Part shown: in pieces, positions 1-10,850 of the stretch | Numbering within the stretch: position 1 is the first letter of the stretch | How the letters are laid out: every line of letters starts with the position of its first letter | DNA from: Ascaphus truei | Taxonomy: Eukaryota; Chordata; Amphibia; Anura; Ascaphidae | Reading direction: 5' to 3' | DNA length: 64,000 nt | NCBI GenBank assembly: GCA_036426205.1 | Contig: CM071571.1 | Location: forward strand, 111,122,559-111,186,558 | Made by a program: the position numbers and the translations under genes | Notes under the pieces: model-generated | Told to the model about the DNA's origin: nothing | Database searches by the model: none | The model's input: the letters and a program-made list of their open reading frames with translations, nothing else

Positions 1-48
1 CTGATTAGAGGCCACATTACCTGAACAGGGATAACATCCCCTGTTACA

Positions 49-62
49 TACCGTCCCCTGTT
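49..62 (-). promoter_or_regulatory. Polypurine tract of element A
   Basis: Read on the minus strand, AACAGGGGACGGTA directly precedes the 3' LTR start (TGTAACAGGGG). This is where a plus-strand priming polypurine tract should sit. Element B has a similar AGGGGAG before its 3' LTR. Confidence 0.5.
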
Positions 63-694
63 TGTGGGATGCTCGGGCTTGCCACGGCCAAAGCCCATCC
101 TTCCACTCTCATTCTAGATATCTCTGTGACTTGTAATGAGAGTGGATGGAGGAAGAACCCTCAGTCCTGCGCAGTTTATTCGTGTCTCCTCCCGAAGGTG
201 GCTTGAAATCAAGCACTCAGTCTGCTACGAGGAGGACTTTTTCTAAGTTATAGTCTTTTGCTACGTGCGGCGGTCATGAGATTTCCCTCGCGTCGGGTGC
301 TGCGTCTTATTGTAGGATACTGTGATGGCAGCAGTTCTGTGCAGAGCGTTTTAAAAACAGCCTTTGAGTTTTCCGCTCTTAGAGCTGTCTCTCTGCCCTT
401 TTCCCCACTCAATGGGGTTGCTAGTATCAGCCTCTTGGGGTTTATTTGCAATTCCACACCCACTTCCAGAGAATGTCCCATCTTTTCAGCTCATCAGCTA
501 AGGATTCTTCTGGTTTTGATTCAGCACGTGTATGTTCTTTGTTGCCTGTTTGGGTGGCTGAAAGTTTTGCTAGTGCTTGTTTAGGTGGTTTCAATTTGAC
601 AACCTTGTCTTTCAGATGAGCGGTATCCCAGCTCTCACTGTACCCTTGTCTTCATGGGTTTTTGAGGCTGTGGATACTGGACGCTTAGTCAGGG

Positions 695-2353
695 TCATAC
701 TTGTCCTTGTAGGACTGTAATCTCATCCGCAAGAGATCCCTGTTTTTGAGTGCGTCGTGCAAGTCTCTTCTCGGGAATTTTATCTGCAATGCTTTGCTTT
801 CTCTGAGCTTGCTTCCACATTTTTATTGCATTGTGTAACACTATGATCTTCTTTGCTTGGCCACAGTTACTTGTTTCAGTGTCTGGACCCTTCTTGTGCT
901 CCCTTTTGTCCGGCGTCACTGGTTCTAAGCTGGCCTTTAGCGTTGACTTTGTGATGCTCAGGGTAGCTTCAGTTTCTCATGCCGCTTTGCGGGACATACT
1001 GGTAATCAGACGTTCCTGCAGCACTGAATTTCTTTAACAGCTGCAGATGTCTTCCTGCAGAGTTCGTTGCTTCTTCTCGACCCTTCTCGAGGTGCGTACG
1101 CAGACCTTGCAGTTGGTTTTCTGCGTCGGTTGCTCTGCTTCAAACTTCTCACCTTCCAAAAGTCTATTTATTTCTTTAAGCTCGTGCAGCTTTTATTTTT
1201 TTCCGTGACGTCGTTTGTGCAATTAAAAATTTCTTCTTGAGTTTAATTTTTTTCTTTGTGAATCTTAAATGTTCCTCCTTTCCAGTCTCTGTACTATCAG
1301 TGCCTCCTGCAGTCCTCTTCCATTTACGCAATCTGCTTTCAGAATGACAGTCTCCTGGCGTGAGACTTCCTTCTCTAGGTTGAGGGTCTGAAGCTCCTTC
1401 TGGGAGACTTGGAGATCTGTATTAAGATTGACAATTGTTTCTTTAGAAATGTCACTCCTCAGTGAGACTGTGTAGTTCCTTTCTGGAAACTTCCAGATCT
1501 GTCGGCATCTGTGGTCTCATGATGTGAGGCATCCAGTGCTCTGCGGAGTGTCTGAACCTCTTCTGAGATATGTCCACCTCTGTTCCGGACATTGTTGACC
1601 TCCTGTTGTGAGGCATTCACGCTCTACAAGAAGAGTGTGAACCTCTTGCTGAAAGACTGTCATCTGCTTATAGTGCCTCCTCATACTTCCGCTTCAGACT
1701 TAGTCAATCATTTTATCAGATTGGCTTGCTTTTCATCCATGCCGGAAATAGTAGCGTTTGCAGATCTAGCTCAGTCTTGAGATGCGCTCCATTCTGTTCC
1801 AGATTCAGAGTACATTGCGAGCACTGTCTTCTGTAACTCAGCATTATCTTCTCTCTCAAGTTTCAATTGTTCTCGAAGTAGATCACAGTCACGCTCTGGC
1901 AATTTTCAGGGCGTCTTCAGGGCTGGTCAAGGATCGTCACTCACTGTTCCGGCTCCGCTTCCCTGGGATGACTGGTTGAGGGTCCTCACTGTGGCACGGA
2001 ACAGACACTTCTTTGGTGTACACCTCTGCCTTGGCCCTCTGGATATTCGGTTATCCGCTGGGACGAAACTCCCATTTTCTCTAGGCTGCAGGGCATCTCG
2101 GTCCCCCTTTTTCTCCACAGGATCTGCGGACGTGTCTGTTTCCTTCCACGGTACATGAAGAACCGCTTTTCTTTTCTTTTTTTTGCCTTTGTTTTGGATG
2201 ACACCGTCCCTTCAGGGATCTGGGGTCTCCATCTTCATTTGAAATTTTAGCAGCGTCACTGGATCCACCGGCTTTTCTTGCAACTGTAATAGCTGACGGA
2301 AATATTCGGTGATTCCACTGCTCCCGCTCTTCTCCTGCTATCATATTCGTCAA
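695..2353 (-). pseudogene. Decayed coiled-coil-like coding remnant in element A
   Basis: Minus-strand frames through this stretch yield short ORFs rich in E, K, Q, R, S and T with heptad-like spacing. An example is the segment near 1480-1620 reading SEEVQTLRRALDASHHE. The frame changes repeatedly and stops interrupt every frame. This could be what remains of a gag-like or element-specific protein, but no family signature is visible. The function is unknown and even the coding status is inferred only from composition. Confidence 0.3.
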
Positions 2354-3542
2354 AGGGAGCGGTCTTTTCGGTTCGTGCCGAGTTCAGGCACCCCCACCAT
2401 TCGGGGTGTTTTGTGGCTGTGACTCGGTTCGGGTTCCCCGTAAGAATGTCTTCCTCTTTATGAACTGGAAGGGCCCTCTTCCGTGGGGTAGGGTTCATTA
2501 CAGGAACGCTGCATCTTTGTCCTCCATTTTTAGCTATCAGGTGTAATTTTCTTTATTTTCTCCGACCTCGAGAGGCCTGCTTGCAGCTGTTGCCACTGTA
2601 TTTGCTAGAACCCCCAATTGTGGTAGTCCTACAGGTGGGCATATTTGCTTGTAGAGGTCGTAGCTCTCACAGGCATCCTGTAGACTTTTTTCTTCTTGGG
2701 TAAGTATTAAAATATCAGCAGTAATGTGCATGCATTTTCTCTTATCAGGTATAACAGAGTGTGCAGTTGCTAGGTAAAAACGTCTATTTGCTTTACACTA
2801 TTTTACTTGCTAGGTATAATCTCTCATTAGGTATCTGAATGTGTAGTTGCAGGTAAAACTTCTGTTTGCTTTACACCATTTACTTGCTAGGGGCAATCTC
2901 TCTGCTTCAGCCAGTAAATGTGATTTCTGCTTGAGTTCAGTCCAACTTTGGGTATTATGACATTCACTCTTCTCTACTTGGGATACCTTTTACACAAGTT
3001 CAGCAATTCCTTTTTTTCTAGTAGGGCAATTTTACTCTCAGCACTTGTTTACTGAAAATTCCCTCTGCTTCAGCTCAGTCTTGCATCAATTTTCACATTT
3101 TTCTGCATATACTCCATTCACAACTGGTAGTCCTATGCGCGGTGTGGCAGCCTTTACTTGCAGAATCAGTACCGCTCATGGGTCACCATCTGTATTCACT
3201 GCTTCGCTAAACATTTGAAAAAACAAACAACTATCCCTTTCAAGGGCTAACTCACTTCTGAACCCTGATCTTTGGCTGGAAGGCAAACCCCCTATTCAAT
3301 GACCATATTACACTTATTGTGATAGGCAAAAAGGTTTACTTGCTTCAGCAGTCTCTCTCTCTCTCCCTCTTGGGATTGGGGAAAAAGAGTCCATCGTGGT
3401 TTTGTAAGTTTCAGTGCAGTGGTGTGTATCACTTTAACTCTGATTTCTGCTGCATGAGATTTTTTTTTTTTTAAAGTTGCTTAGACTGTTTGTAGGCAAA
3501 AAGCATAATCTCCGGTCCTTTCTAACTTCAAAGACCACCTCT

Positions 3543-3560
3543 CGTCCCACTTCGACACCA
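3543..3560 (-). promoter_or_regulatory. Primer-binding site of element A
   Basis: On the minus strand, two bases inside the LTR, the sequence TGGTGTCGAAGTGGGACG begins with the TGG expected for pairing with a tRNA CCA end. I could not assign the tRNA with confidence; it resembles a diverged Phe-type site. Confidence 0.5.
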
Positions 3561-3562
3561 TA

Positions 3563-4131
3563 TGTAGGCGGACGCTCACAGAGGTATGCAGGGAGACTGA
3601 TTATAGTGAAATTAAATAAGCCTTTTATTGCGCCTGTTTCCTTAACATCAGGAAACATCCAAACAAGGGTAAACAAAGCTTCTATTCACTTGGGACTATA
3701 TAGTGAAATACTATGCAGTTCACAACTCCCTTAGATAAGCATGTCTCCCCAGCCACAAACATATAGCATGAATTAAGCAGATATAAGAAGTCTCATAAAT
3801 GAAAGTTTATCTGTTCCTTGTGGTTGTGGGAAAATCTTCTCTGTCCCTGGTTCAGCTCCCTTTTCCTCAGGGTGTGTCAGCATTCAGGTTTAGAAGTTTC
3901 CCCTGTGTCTTGAAAGCAGCTCTCTGGTTTCTTCTGGCAGGGCTCAATACAATGTCTCCAAGTTCAGCTCAGTGTGTGAGCTAAGGAGTCCTCACTTCTG
4001 TCTCAAAAGACAGGCTTTTCTAAGCCATATAATCAGGCAGGTGGTGTTGTGTTAATTGACTACCAGCAGTTAACCACCACACTGCTGGATTAGAGGCACA
4101 TTACCTGAACAGGGATAACTCCCCTGTTACA
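3563..4131 (-). repeat. 5' LTR of element A
   Basis: The 569-bp segment reads TGTAACAGGGG...CCTACA on the minus strand, with the TG...CA ends of an LTR. A minus-strand AATAAA (3624-3629) is a candidate polyadenylation signal near the inner end. Its outer 49 bp match positions 1-48. The outer edge lies four bases (GTGA) from the start of element B. Confidence 0.75.
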
Positions 4132-4135
4132 GTGA

Positions 4136-4845
4136 TGTAACATGGCTGGTCCAGATTGCCTCTCTGCCTCCTGTCACGTAAGTCCTTTGTAGCTACAGGC
4201 TGAGATAGGCAATCCTGTGGGCTTTTGAACCCTCTCATTCTGACTCCCTGAATGACAGAAGTGGTGGTGACATAGGAATCTGTGTGCAGCCTATCATGGT
4301 GCAGATCCTGTGCCCTCCCCTTCTGAGCTTCAGGGAGGAAGTGCAAATTTGCAGTGGGTACTGATCCAACCCTCCTAGGGAGTGGAGGTGTGTGGCCTGT
4401 CTCCCGACTGGGAGAGGGACAGGCCAGTCAGTCCCTCGTAGGCTGGCTGGCCAGGAAAGATCAAGAGGCCCCCATTAACAGAGAGCCAGTAACATCCAGA
4501 GGCCTGGGATCCTCTGACTATCATGTATCCGCTGTGTAAGACCATCTGCAGTGACTGCAACACAATAAACCCCTTTGCTTTTATATACCCCTGCCTGAGT
4601 TCGGTCTATTGGGCAGTGGTGGGGAAAGAAGTCTGTTTCAGTGGGAGACTGTCTCTAGATATCCTGGAGCCACTGAAGCTGGAGGTGCTGACACCCTGAG
4701 GAACATCAAGATCATCAAAAGCCTATCCTGGTCCCCACTACAACACGGACCACTCAGCTCTCCTGAACCCACACAGGTACACATGCACCATAAACATTTG
4801 TAGTAGCAGCAACATCTTCCAGGGACAGGGGGAAACAGTGCTACA
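4136..4845 (+). repeat. 5' LTR of element B
   Basis: TG...CA-bounded 710-bp repeat, nearly identical in length to the partner at 8445. It includes AATAAA at 4564-4569 and an AT-rich TTATATA stretch just after it. It differs from the partner by scattered substitutions and small indels, indicating age since insertion. Confidence 0.85.
4564..4569 (+). promoter_or_regulatory. AATAAA polyadenylation signal in LTR B
   Basis: AATAAA in the 5' LTR, conserved at the equivalent place in the 3' LTR (8872-8877), where it would serve transcript termination. Confidence 0.5.
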
Positions 4846-4847
4846 AT

Positions 4848-4863
4848 TGGAAGCGCTGCTGAG
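4848..4863 (+). promoter_or_regulatory. Primer-binding site of element B
   Basis: Two bases after the 5' LTR, TGGAAGCGCTGCTGAG starts with the TGG complementary to a tRNA CCA end. The tRNA could not be assigned. Confidence 0.5.
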
Positions 4864-4974
4864 AACAGGACAGGCTTTCAGGACTTTGCAGCATTGCAGT
4901 GCAGCAGCTTTTACAAAGGGACTTTATAGCAGCGAATGCAGCGGCAGTAAAAACGCCGGGGCCAGGGCCCTGAT

Positions 4975-5640
4975 GCTACCCCAGGGATCCTTGGGTACCC
5001 AATCATGCCCAGGAAGGATGACATTTCTCACGAGGCGACACCGGGGAGTATATACCCTTCAAACGTAATTCGGCTGAAAGGCTAGTGCTAGGGCCAGAGC
5101 TCTCCCAACATACCGTGGAGGACCCTTGGGTACCTATTCATGCAAACTAGCACTGTTTTGTTTGAGGGAGGAACCCCAGGATCAGTGTCTCTGGGAGTGT
5201 GACCCCCACGTTTCTGTTCATTAAAGGGGCGACCCCCCGAGGGCATGTTACCGGGGAGAGCTGTTACCCTATCTATATTCATCCTCTTGAAAGGTTAGAA
5301 GGCTGGGTCCAGGGAACTTGCAATGTATGCTGAAGGACTCTTGGGTACCCGTAACTCAAACTAGCATGACGTACTGTGCTGTGGGGGTGGCTCACCATGA
5401 TTCAGCTGTGTCTGGGAGGTTGACCCCCGCCATTCTGTTCACCAAGACCGTGTTTTTGGGGGGTCCCCCATGGGAAATCTATCCTTGGAGTGTGAACCTC
5501 ATCTCTGCTAACAAGGGAGAGGCCATTACAGTGTATGTAGGGACTTGTGCACCTGGCAGACTCTGGACTTTCTAAAAAGGTCTAAAAGGAGAAAAAGGAA
5601 CAGGCCCCTGATGGTATGTACCAGGGATCGTGTATACCTA
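4975..5640 (+). repeat. Imperfect direct repeats in the element B leader
   Basis: A motif close to GGACCCTTGGGTACCTATTC recurs at about 4986, 5125 and 5336, with a weaker version near 5610. The first three are followed by related text (ATGC, AACTAGCA, then GTCTCTGGGAG and GACCCCC). Spacing varies between about 140 and 270 bp. The block lies between the primer-binding site and the first ORF, where a packaging leader would be expected. Its role is unknown. Confidence 0.6.
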
Positions 5641-6023
5641 TGCAAAGTTAATGTGCTGTGCTTCTAAAATGGCGGACACCGCATGTGATCCTGTGCTACT
5701 GCATCCAAGATGGTGTTCCCGCCAGAAAAACGGGACCGCACGGGATGCTACACCAAAGTTGCAAGCTTTTGCAAAATCTAGTTGCAAGCTTTCGGAGACA
5801 AGCTCTGGTACCGCCCAAGCAAGTGACTGGCTCATCCGAAGTCAGATCCTCCTTCACCCCACACTGCCCTTCCTATAAATCCACCCAGGGGAGGGGCATT
5901 GAACTTTCCAGCCAATATGAGCCTATCTGTGATATGGGAGGAGTCCGCAACCTGCTGTCCTGCTTCATTCACCAATGAGCTGAGTCAGAGTAAAGAGCCC
6001 TACACAAGCTCTAATCTACCTCA

Positions 6024-6509
6024 ATGGCTTCTAGCAAAACTGCTGATGACCTGGAGGTTATCAACCATCAACTCCCTGGCGGTTACCTAGTCGTTCGGGT
6101 ACATGGCCAGACCCACCTGCGGTGTATCTGCCTGCACTGCCGTCTACCCGGAGGCACTGTCGGCCTCGATGCACGGTGCCAGCACTGTGGCACCTTCTAT
6201 CTTCGACCTGCCAGCCCTGTTCCAGCTGAGTTAATTGTACCCACTACCAGAGCTTCCACACCAACCGGTGGGGCCCTAATCAGCTTTTTTGTCACGGACA
6301 ACATGGGCCTGTGTGCCCTGGCTATTGCACCCGGATGCCCAAGTGGTACGGTGCCAACTTCACCTACCTCTGATAACTGCCATGCCCTACATTACTATGG
6401 TACGACCTATCCCGACCTCTATGCCGCGGGGCCAACCGTGGGCCCTTGCGTCCTGTTGGCCCATGATACCAAGACTGGGATCCATGGTTGCTGCAGAACA
6501 GAAGGGTGA
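6024..6509 (+). CDS. Element B ORF with a zinc-ribbon-like motif (161 aa)
   Basis: This is the first sizeable ORF after the leader. The first ATG of the frame (6024) follows a long non-coding stretch. Near the N-terminus is C36-x2-C39-x12-C52-x2-C55, with an extra C34, spaced like a zinc ribbon rather than the CCHC knuckle typical of gag. The remainder is rich in P, G and T with no recognised domain. The ORF overlaps another in the +1 frame (6289-6864), which overlaps a third (6827-7276). I infer one longer ancestral reading frame broken by indels. It could be a gag-like nucleic-acid-binding protein or an element-specific factor; I do not recognise the family. Confidence 0.4.
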   Translation: MASSKTADDLEVINHQLPGGYLVVRVHGQTHLRCICLHCRLPGGTVGLDARCQHCGTFYLRPASPVPAELIVPTTRASTPTGGALISFFVTDNMGLCALAIAPGCPSGTVPTSPTSDNCHALHYYGTTYPDLYAAGPTVGPCVLLAHDTKTGIHGCCRTEG

Positions 6510-6864
6510 GTGGACTGCCCCAGGGGTGTCGGGTGCGAGTCCCCAGGTGACCCAGGAGCAGGTCAGCTCCATAAGACTGGTCGCCCGGGCGATCGACTCG
6601 CCCTGGCATCGTGTCCTGGCGAAGTTGTCCCCCACCCGATGCGGAGAAAGACCACATCAGCCGGGCGGAACCTGTGGAGAAGAGCCCACCCCTTACCTAA
6701 CGTCCAAAGAAGAGCTCCGGTCCAGATGCATCCATCCGGAAGCTGTGGAGGTTCCGGGAACATCGAGGAGTCCTGCGCCTGAAGAAGACGATGCCGCGGT
6801 GAAGGATCTGCTGATGGAGGAACCTGTTGAGCCAGACGCCGTCCCTTTACCTTCGGATGGGTGA
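6289..6864 (+). pseudogene. Element B continuation ORF, +1 frame (191 aa)
   Basis: Overlaps the zinc-ribbon ORF in another frame and stays open for 191 codons. The C-terminal half (from about residue 110) is acidic and proline-rich, with clusters such as APEEDDAA and MEEPVEPDAVPLP. That looks more protein-like than its start, which is probably only an out-of-frame overlap. Likely the continuation of the upstream protein after a frameshift. No domain recognised. Confidence 0.3.
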
Positions 6865-7276
6865 GGCTCCCCCTCTTTCCTCCATGCAGGTTCCAGATGC
6901 GTCCTATCCAGATGAGGAACCGGGCGGAACCTTGTTCGGTGTGCCACGGAGTGACGCACTTCCGGTGTTGCCGGACGTGACGTCATCTGCACCACCGGAC
7001 CGAGAACTGCTCGGGGCTCTCGCGAAGTTGGCGCTCCCTGCTGACGTTAGCAAGATGGCGTCCGTGGAGTCCAATGAAGCTATCGAGCCACAGCTGGCTC
7101 CAACTGTGGTGAGGCTGGGACTATTGTTGGTGGATGCTCCCTGCTTTTTGGCCCAGTGCCACGGGAAAGATCACTGTGCCCCTGATTCTGCCCCAATACC
7201 ATTCCTTGGGGTAGGAGTAAGCCCACAAATTATGGACAGACCATGGTCACTCTTAGGCCCCAGTCACTGGCCCTAA
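6827..7276 (+). pseudogene. Element B third ORF fragment (149 aa)
   Basis: Open for 149 codons in a third frame and overlapping the end of the previous fragment. It carries a stretch of acidic, proline and hydrophobic residues (DRELLGALAKLALPADVSK). No family resemblance seen. Read with its neighbours, it suggests a single decayed protein of some 400 residues. Confidence 0.25.
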
Positions 7277-7837
7277 CCCCTTCTGCCCATGCCTTGACCC
7301 CGTCCATAACATCTAGCCCTGTGCGGGTTAAACACCTTGATCCAACCACCTCTGATTTTGTGTTATCTAAGTTTCCTAGTGATACAGTGTCCCCTGGGTT
7401 ATGACCAGATATAAAGAATTGGTCCTTTGGCAGGGGGGATAGTCCCTCTGAGGACTCGTAGGGTGACATATCTGTGTCCCGTTGTGTAAGAAGACCTACG
7501 TCTAGGGGCTCTTTTCAGTCTTTTAGGGAGTGAACTAGGTCACAATCCCAGCAGTCTAGTACATCTGGTATATCTTCTTGGGTGTGCCAGGATCCCCAAT
7601 CAGAGATCTGGGTCTTTGCCCGGGGAACCCCTTAAGTGGTGGGATCCCATGTTCTGTGGATATGTCCCTAATCTGAACAGGACAAGGTTCTTATTAGTTA
7701 ATGGCCCTATAGTTGACCATTGGTGGGAGGAAGGCAAATTTTCCTCAGAGGAGGTAGCAGAAGCCATTCGTTAAAGGCAAGGATAAATTAACCTTGGTGT
7801 AAGGATTCCTAAGTGCCCCTCTATATTATACCAATAG

Positions 7838-8110
7838 GTGAGCCCTAATGACCCCAGGTTTTGGGTATTACCTGGCCAAGGAGCTGGCCAGAAAATTATA
7901 CGGTTGATCCGGGCAGATAGAGCCATTAAGAACCGGTACCGTTTATCTCGTGGCTATGAATTTCCATATGTCCCAGAACCAATCATGCAGGAAATAGATG
8001 ACAACAGGCATGACTTGCTAAGGTTAGCCATTACGGAGTATCTCCATACCAAGACTAGCTATAAAGAGTTTGCTACTGAGTCTCGTATCTGTGCCATTAT
8101 GCGGGAGTAG
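7838..8110 (+). pseudogene. Element B 3' ORF fragment (90 aa)
   Basis: Ninety-codon fragment with a charged, helical-looking C-terminal half (IMQEIDDNRHDLLRLAITEYL). Upstream, in a broken frame around 7640-7770, is more protein-like text ending in a stop. Possibly the C-terminus of a structural protein of element B. No catalytic motif visible. Confidence 0.25.
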
Positions 8111-8428
8111 ATCACAGGGACCAGTATATTCAAGGATAGGGTGGAGGTTCGCCAAGATACTGGTGGAACCAAGGTTTGTCTGGGTTAAGGATTTTGAGGG
8201 ACCAGCGATCAGAAATCCTGATCCCAAATATTATACGTGGTTCCCCATACCACTTTCTTAGTAAAAGGAAGAGTTAGAAATGAGTCGCTGTCACCAGTGG
8301 GTGATTTGGGTGTCTACTATAAATGTATATGATCATGTGTACCATCCATGCTGAATGATCTGTCATTATTTTGCAGTTTCCAGAGTGATGGATAGTGCAA
8401 CAAATTTGTTTCAGTGAGGATATGGACA

Positions 8429-8444
8429 TTTTCCCCCAGGGGAG
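8429..8444 (+). promoter_or_regulatory. Polypurine tract of element B
   Basis: The bases AGGGGAG lie immediately before the 3' LTR start, preceded by a pyrimidine run. Confidence 0.5.
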
Positions 8445-9154
8445 TGTAACATGACTGGTCCAGATTGCCTCTCTGCCTCCTGTCACGTAAGTCCTTTGTA
8501 GCTACAGGCTGTGACCGGCAATCCTGTGTGCTTTTGACCCCCCTCATTCTGACTCCCTGAGTGACAGAAGTGGTGGTGACATAGGAATCTGTGTGCAGCC
8601 TATCGTGGTGCAGATCCTGTGCCCTCCCCTTCTGAGCCTCAGGGAGGAAGTGCAAATTTGCAGTGAGTGCTGATCCATCCCTCCTAGGGAGTGGAGGTGT
8701 GTGGCCGGTCTCCTCCCAGCTGGGAGAGGGACAGGCCAGTCAGTCCCTCGTAGGCTGGCCAGGAAAGATCATGAGTCCTCCTTTAACAGAGAGCCAACAC
8801 CATCCAGAGGCCTGGGATCCTCTGACCATCATGTATCCGCTGTGTAAGACCATCTGCAGTGACTGCAACACAATAAACCCTTTTGCTTTTATATACCCCT
8901 GCCTGAGTTCTCAGTCTAATAGGCAGTGGTGAGGAAAGAAGTCTGTTTCAGTGTGAGACTGTCTCTGGATATCCTGGAGCCACTGAAGCTGGAGGCGCTG
9001 ACACCCTGAGGAACATCCAGATCAACAAAAGCCTGTCCTGGTCCCCACTACAACATGGACCACACAGCTCTCCTGAACCCTCACAGGTATGCACGCACCA
9101 TAAACATCTTTAGTAGCAGCAACATCTTCCAGAGAGGGGGGAAACAGTGCTACA
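8445..9154 (+). repeat. 3' LTR of element B
   Basis: Second copy of the 710-bp LTR. It starts TGTAACATGACTGG directly after the purine tract and ends GTGCTACA at 9154. AATAAA lies at 8872-8877. Unique-looking AT-rich sequence follows. Confidence 0.85.
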
Positions 9155-9489
9155 TTGGATTATCTTAATCTCTGATAGTCTATTAAACAACAACCACATT
9201 GGCTGTGCAGGCAATGTGTCCGTGTGTAACTGTGTTTGCATTAGTGCAGATCAGTTCATGTTTAGACATTATTGTAGTGGTATGTTTGCAAAGTAGCATG
9301 GTTTATGTGTGTATGCAAAGTCAATTGTTTTGCGTGTTCAGAATAACATGTTTGTATGCAAAACAATCTGTGTAAATGTCCATGTCTATGATTAACGTAC
9401 ATGTGATATTAGATGGGTTTTTTTTGTTGCTACGTTTTGGTAGCTGGCCCTTACTATCGCTTAGAGAATTAGTATAGTTTTTTATTTGT
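9155..9489. other. AT-rich stretch without recognisable feature
   Basis: Between the 3' LTR of element B and the GC-rich block. No ORF, repeat or splice-like signal stands out. Confidence 0.5.
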
Positions 9490-10279
9490 TAACTAGCTGA
9501 TATACCCGGCGTTGCCCGGGATTGCAGGGTTGGGGGCGTGAAGGGTAGGGGGGGCGCGCGGGGGGGGGGGGTGGGGTGCCGTGGGGAAGGGGACCAGAGG
9601 GAAGGGCATGTCCCGCGTGGCTGCCACTGCCCTGTTCCCCCTCCCCCTCCCCGATGCCCGCCGTTGCACAATTGGACGGAGGAGTGGAAGGACTGCCCAA
9701 TCAGGAAGCGGAATGTGGGAATCAGCCCTGCCCCCGTGCTGGCGCAGACGCCGCCGGCTGTCACTATGTGCAGAGATAATGTACACACCCCCGCCCGAGG
9801 TACTACAGCACATAACACACAGCCACTGGGACACTTCTATCGTACACACCCGCAAAGCGCCCGCTCAGAGCTGCGCTTCGCTCACATAAGGAATTAATTG
9901 GTATAACGCGCGTGCCATTTCAACCTGGTCCCAGCGCGAGACCGACCTCACTGTGCAGCGGGGTGAGGGGCCCGGCCAGGGGATGAGGGGCCCGGCCGGG
10001 GGGTGAGGGGCGGTCACACTCCTCCCTATCCCCCCCTCCCTCCAATACCTGTACGGGCGTGACTCTGAACCACACCCTCCCCCTTCCTGCAGAGTAAAAG
10101 CCCACACGGTGCCCTATAAGAACAGAGCAGATGCAGATAGCATTGCCACAAGTCGGGAGTCTGTGAGGGAAGGGGCTGGAAACCCCGCAAGTGCTGTACC
10201 TGCGGGGGCCTTACCGTTGGGGGACCTGAGAGCTCGCGACATGATGGGATCGAATCCATAGAGACTGAGAGCTGCGGGT

Positions 10280-10345
<66 letters not shown>

Positions 10346-10510
10346 GCCGGCGGTCCGGGCTGCTGGGTGAAGAGGACAGTGGCCGGGTGGTTGTGCGTGT
10401 ATGTGGCAGTTGGGTGAGGCCGAGGGGGAAGGTGAGCTGCGGGTGAGGAGAAGAGAGTGGCATTTAGGTGACGTCATAGAGCCACGCAGGCCAATGAGAG
10501 GCGTTCACCT
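9490..10510. repeat. GC-rich repeat block beginning with a CCCGG hairpin
   Basis: Base composition jumps abruptly from AT-rich to strongly GC-rich. The left edge holds CCCGGCGTTGCCCGGG, which can fold into a 5-bp CCCGG/CCGGG hairpin. Inside are three short repeats of GTGAGGGGCCCGGCC type (9956-10015) and several G runs. Near the right edge is a TGACGTCA palindrome (10469-10476). It is probably an interspersed element, but I cannot name the class. The long proline-rich frames here come from G/C runs. Confidence 0.45.
10280..10344. repeat. 65-base G homopolymer
   Basis: An uninterrupted G run of about 65 bases. It is either a true hypermutable homopolymer or a sequencing/assembly artefact. Confidence 0.9.
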
Positions 10511-10850
10511 CAGAATCACCACATCTAGCAACAATCCCACAAAATTCAATTTTATTTATATAGATATATATTTTAAAAAAAAAAAAATTACAGCGCTACA
10601 CAAGTATTAGAAGGTCAATAAGTGTGAGGGAGTAAGCACTAAAGTGAATTGTGCCAATATAACAGACTTCAAAAAGACATACATACAAACACCATATAAG
10701 ACAAGGACTGGGGATTGGAAAAGGGAGATGAAACAAAAAGAGAAGGGGGTGGGAGGGAAAGCCAAAAATAATAAACCTTAAAAATAAATAAAAAACACTG
10801 GAACTCCCAGACAGCTATGCGCAGTATCAACCACCTTCCTCAATACTTCT
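10511..10850. other. AT-rich stretch, nothing recognised
   Basis: Contains an A run (10574-10586) and simple AT text; no supported feature. Confidence 0.4.

Larger units (their letters stand above)
1..4131 (-). mobile_element. Non-autonomous LTR retrotransposon A (incomplete at window start)
   Basis: Positions 1-48 repeat the sequence at 4083-4131 with a few differences. Both end in CTGTTACA, so they are the outer edges of two LTRs read on the minus strand. The 5' LTR is 3563-4131, followed by a 2-nt gap and a TGG-initiated primer-binding site. A purine-rich tract lies just inside the other LTR. The roughly 3.5-kb internal region has no recognisable reverse transcriptase, integrase or protease in any frame. 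It holds only short broken ORFs, some with coiled-coil character. I infer a non-autonomous element mobilised by a relative in trans. The superfamily (Ty3 or retrovirus-like) is not decided. Confidence 0.75.
4136..9154 (+). mobile_element. Non-autonomous LTR retrotransposon B, two LTRs
   Basis: Two closely similar 710-bp direct repeats (4136-4845 and 8445-9154) begin TGTAACATG and end GTGCTACA. They enclose 3.6 kb. A TGG-initiated primer-binding site follows the left LTR and an AGGGGAG polypurine tract precedes the right one. Internal ORFs are short and fall in three different frames; no reverse transcriptase or integrase motif is visible. The bases flanking the element (AGTGA and TTGGA) do not match. 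The target duplication is therefore either decayed or split by element A, which abuts the left end. Confidence 0.85.

Noticed and set aside
10026..10477. Proline-rich ORFs (minus strand)
   Set aside because: Translation of the G homopolymer and GC-rich text.
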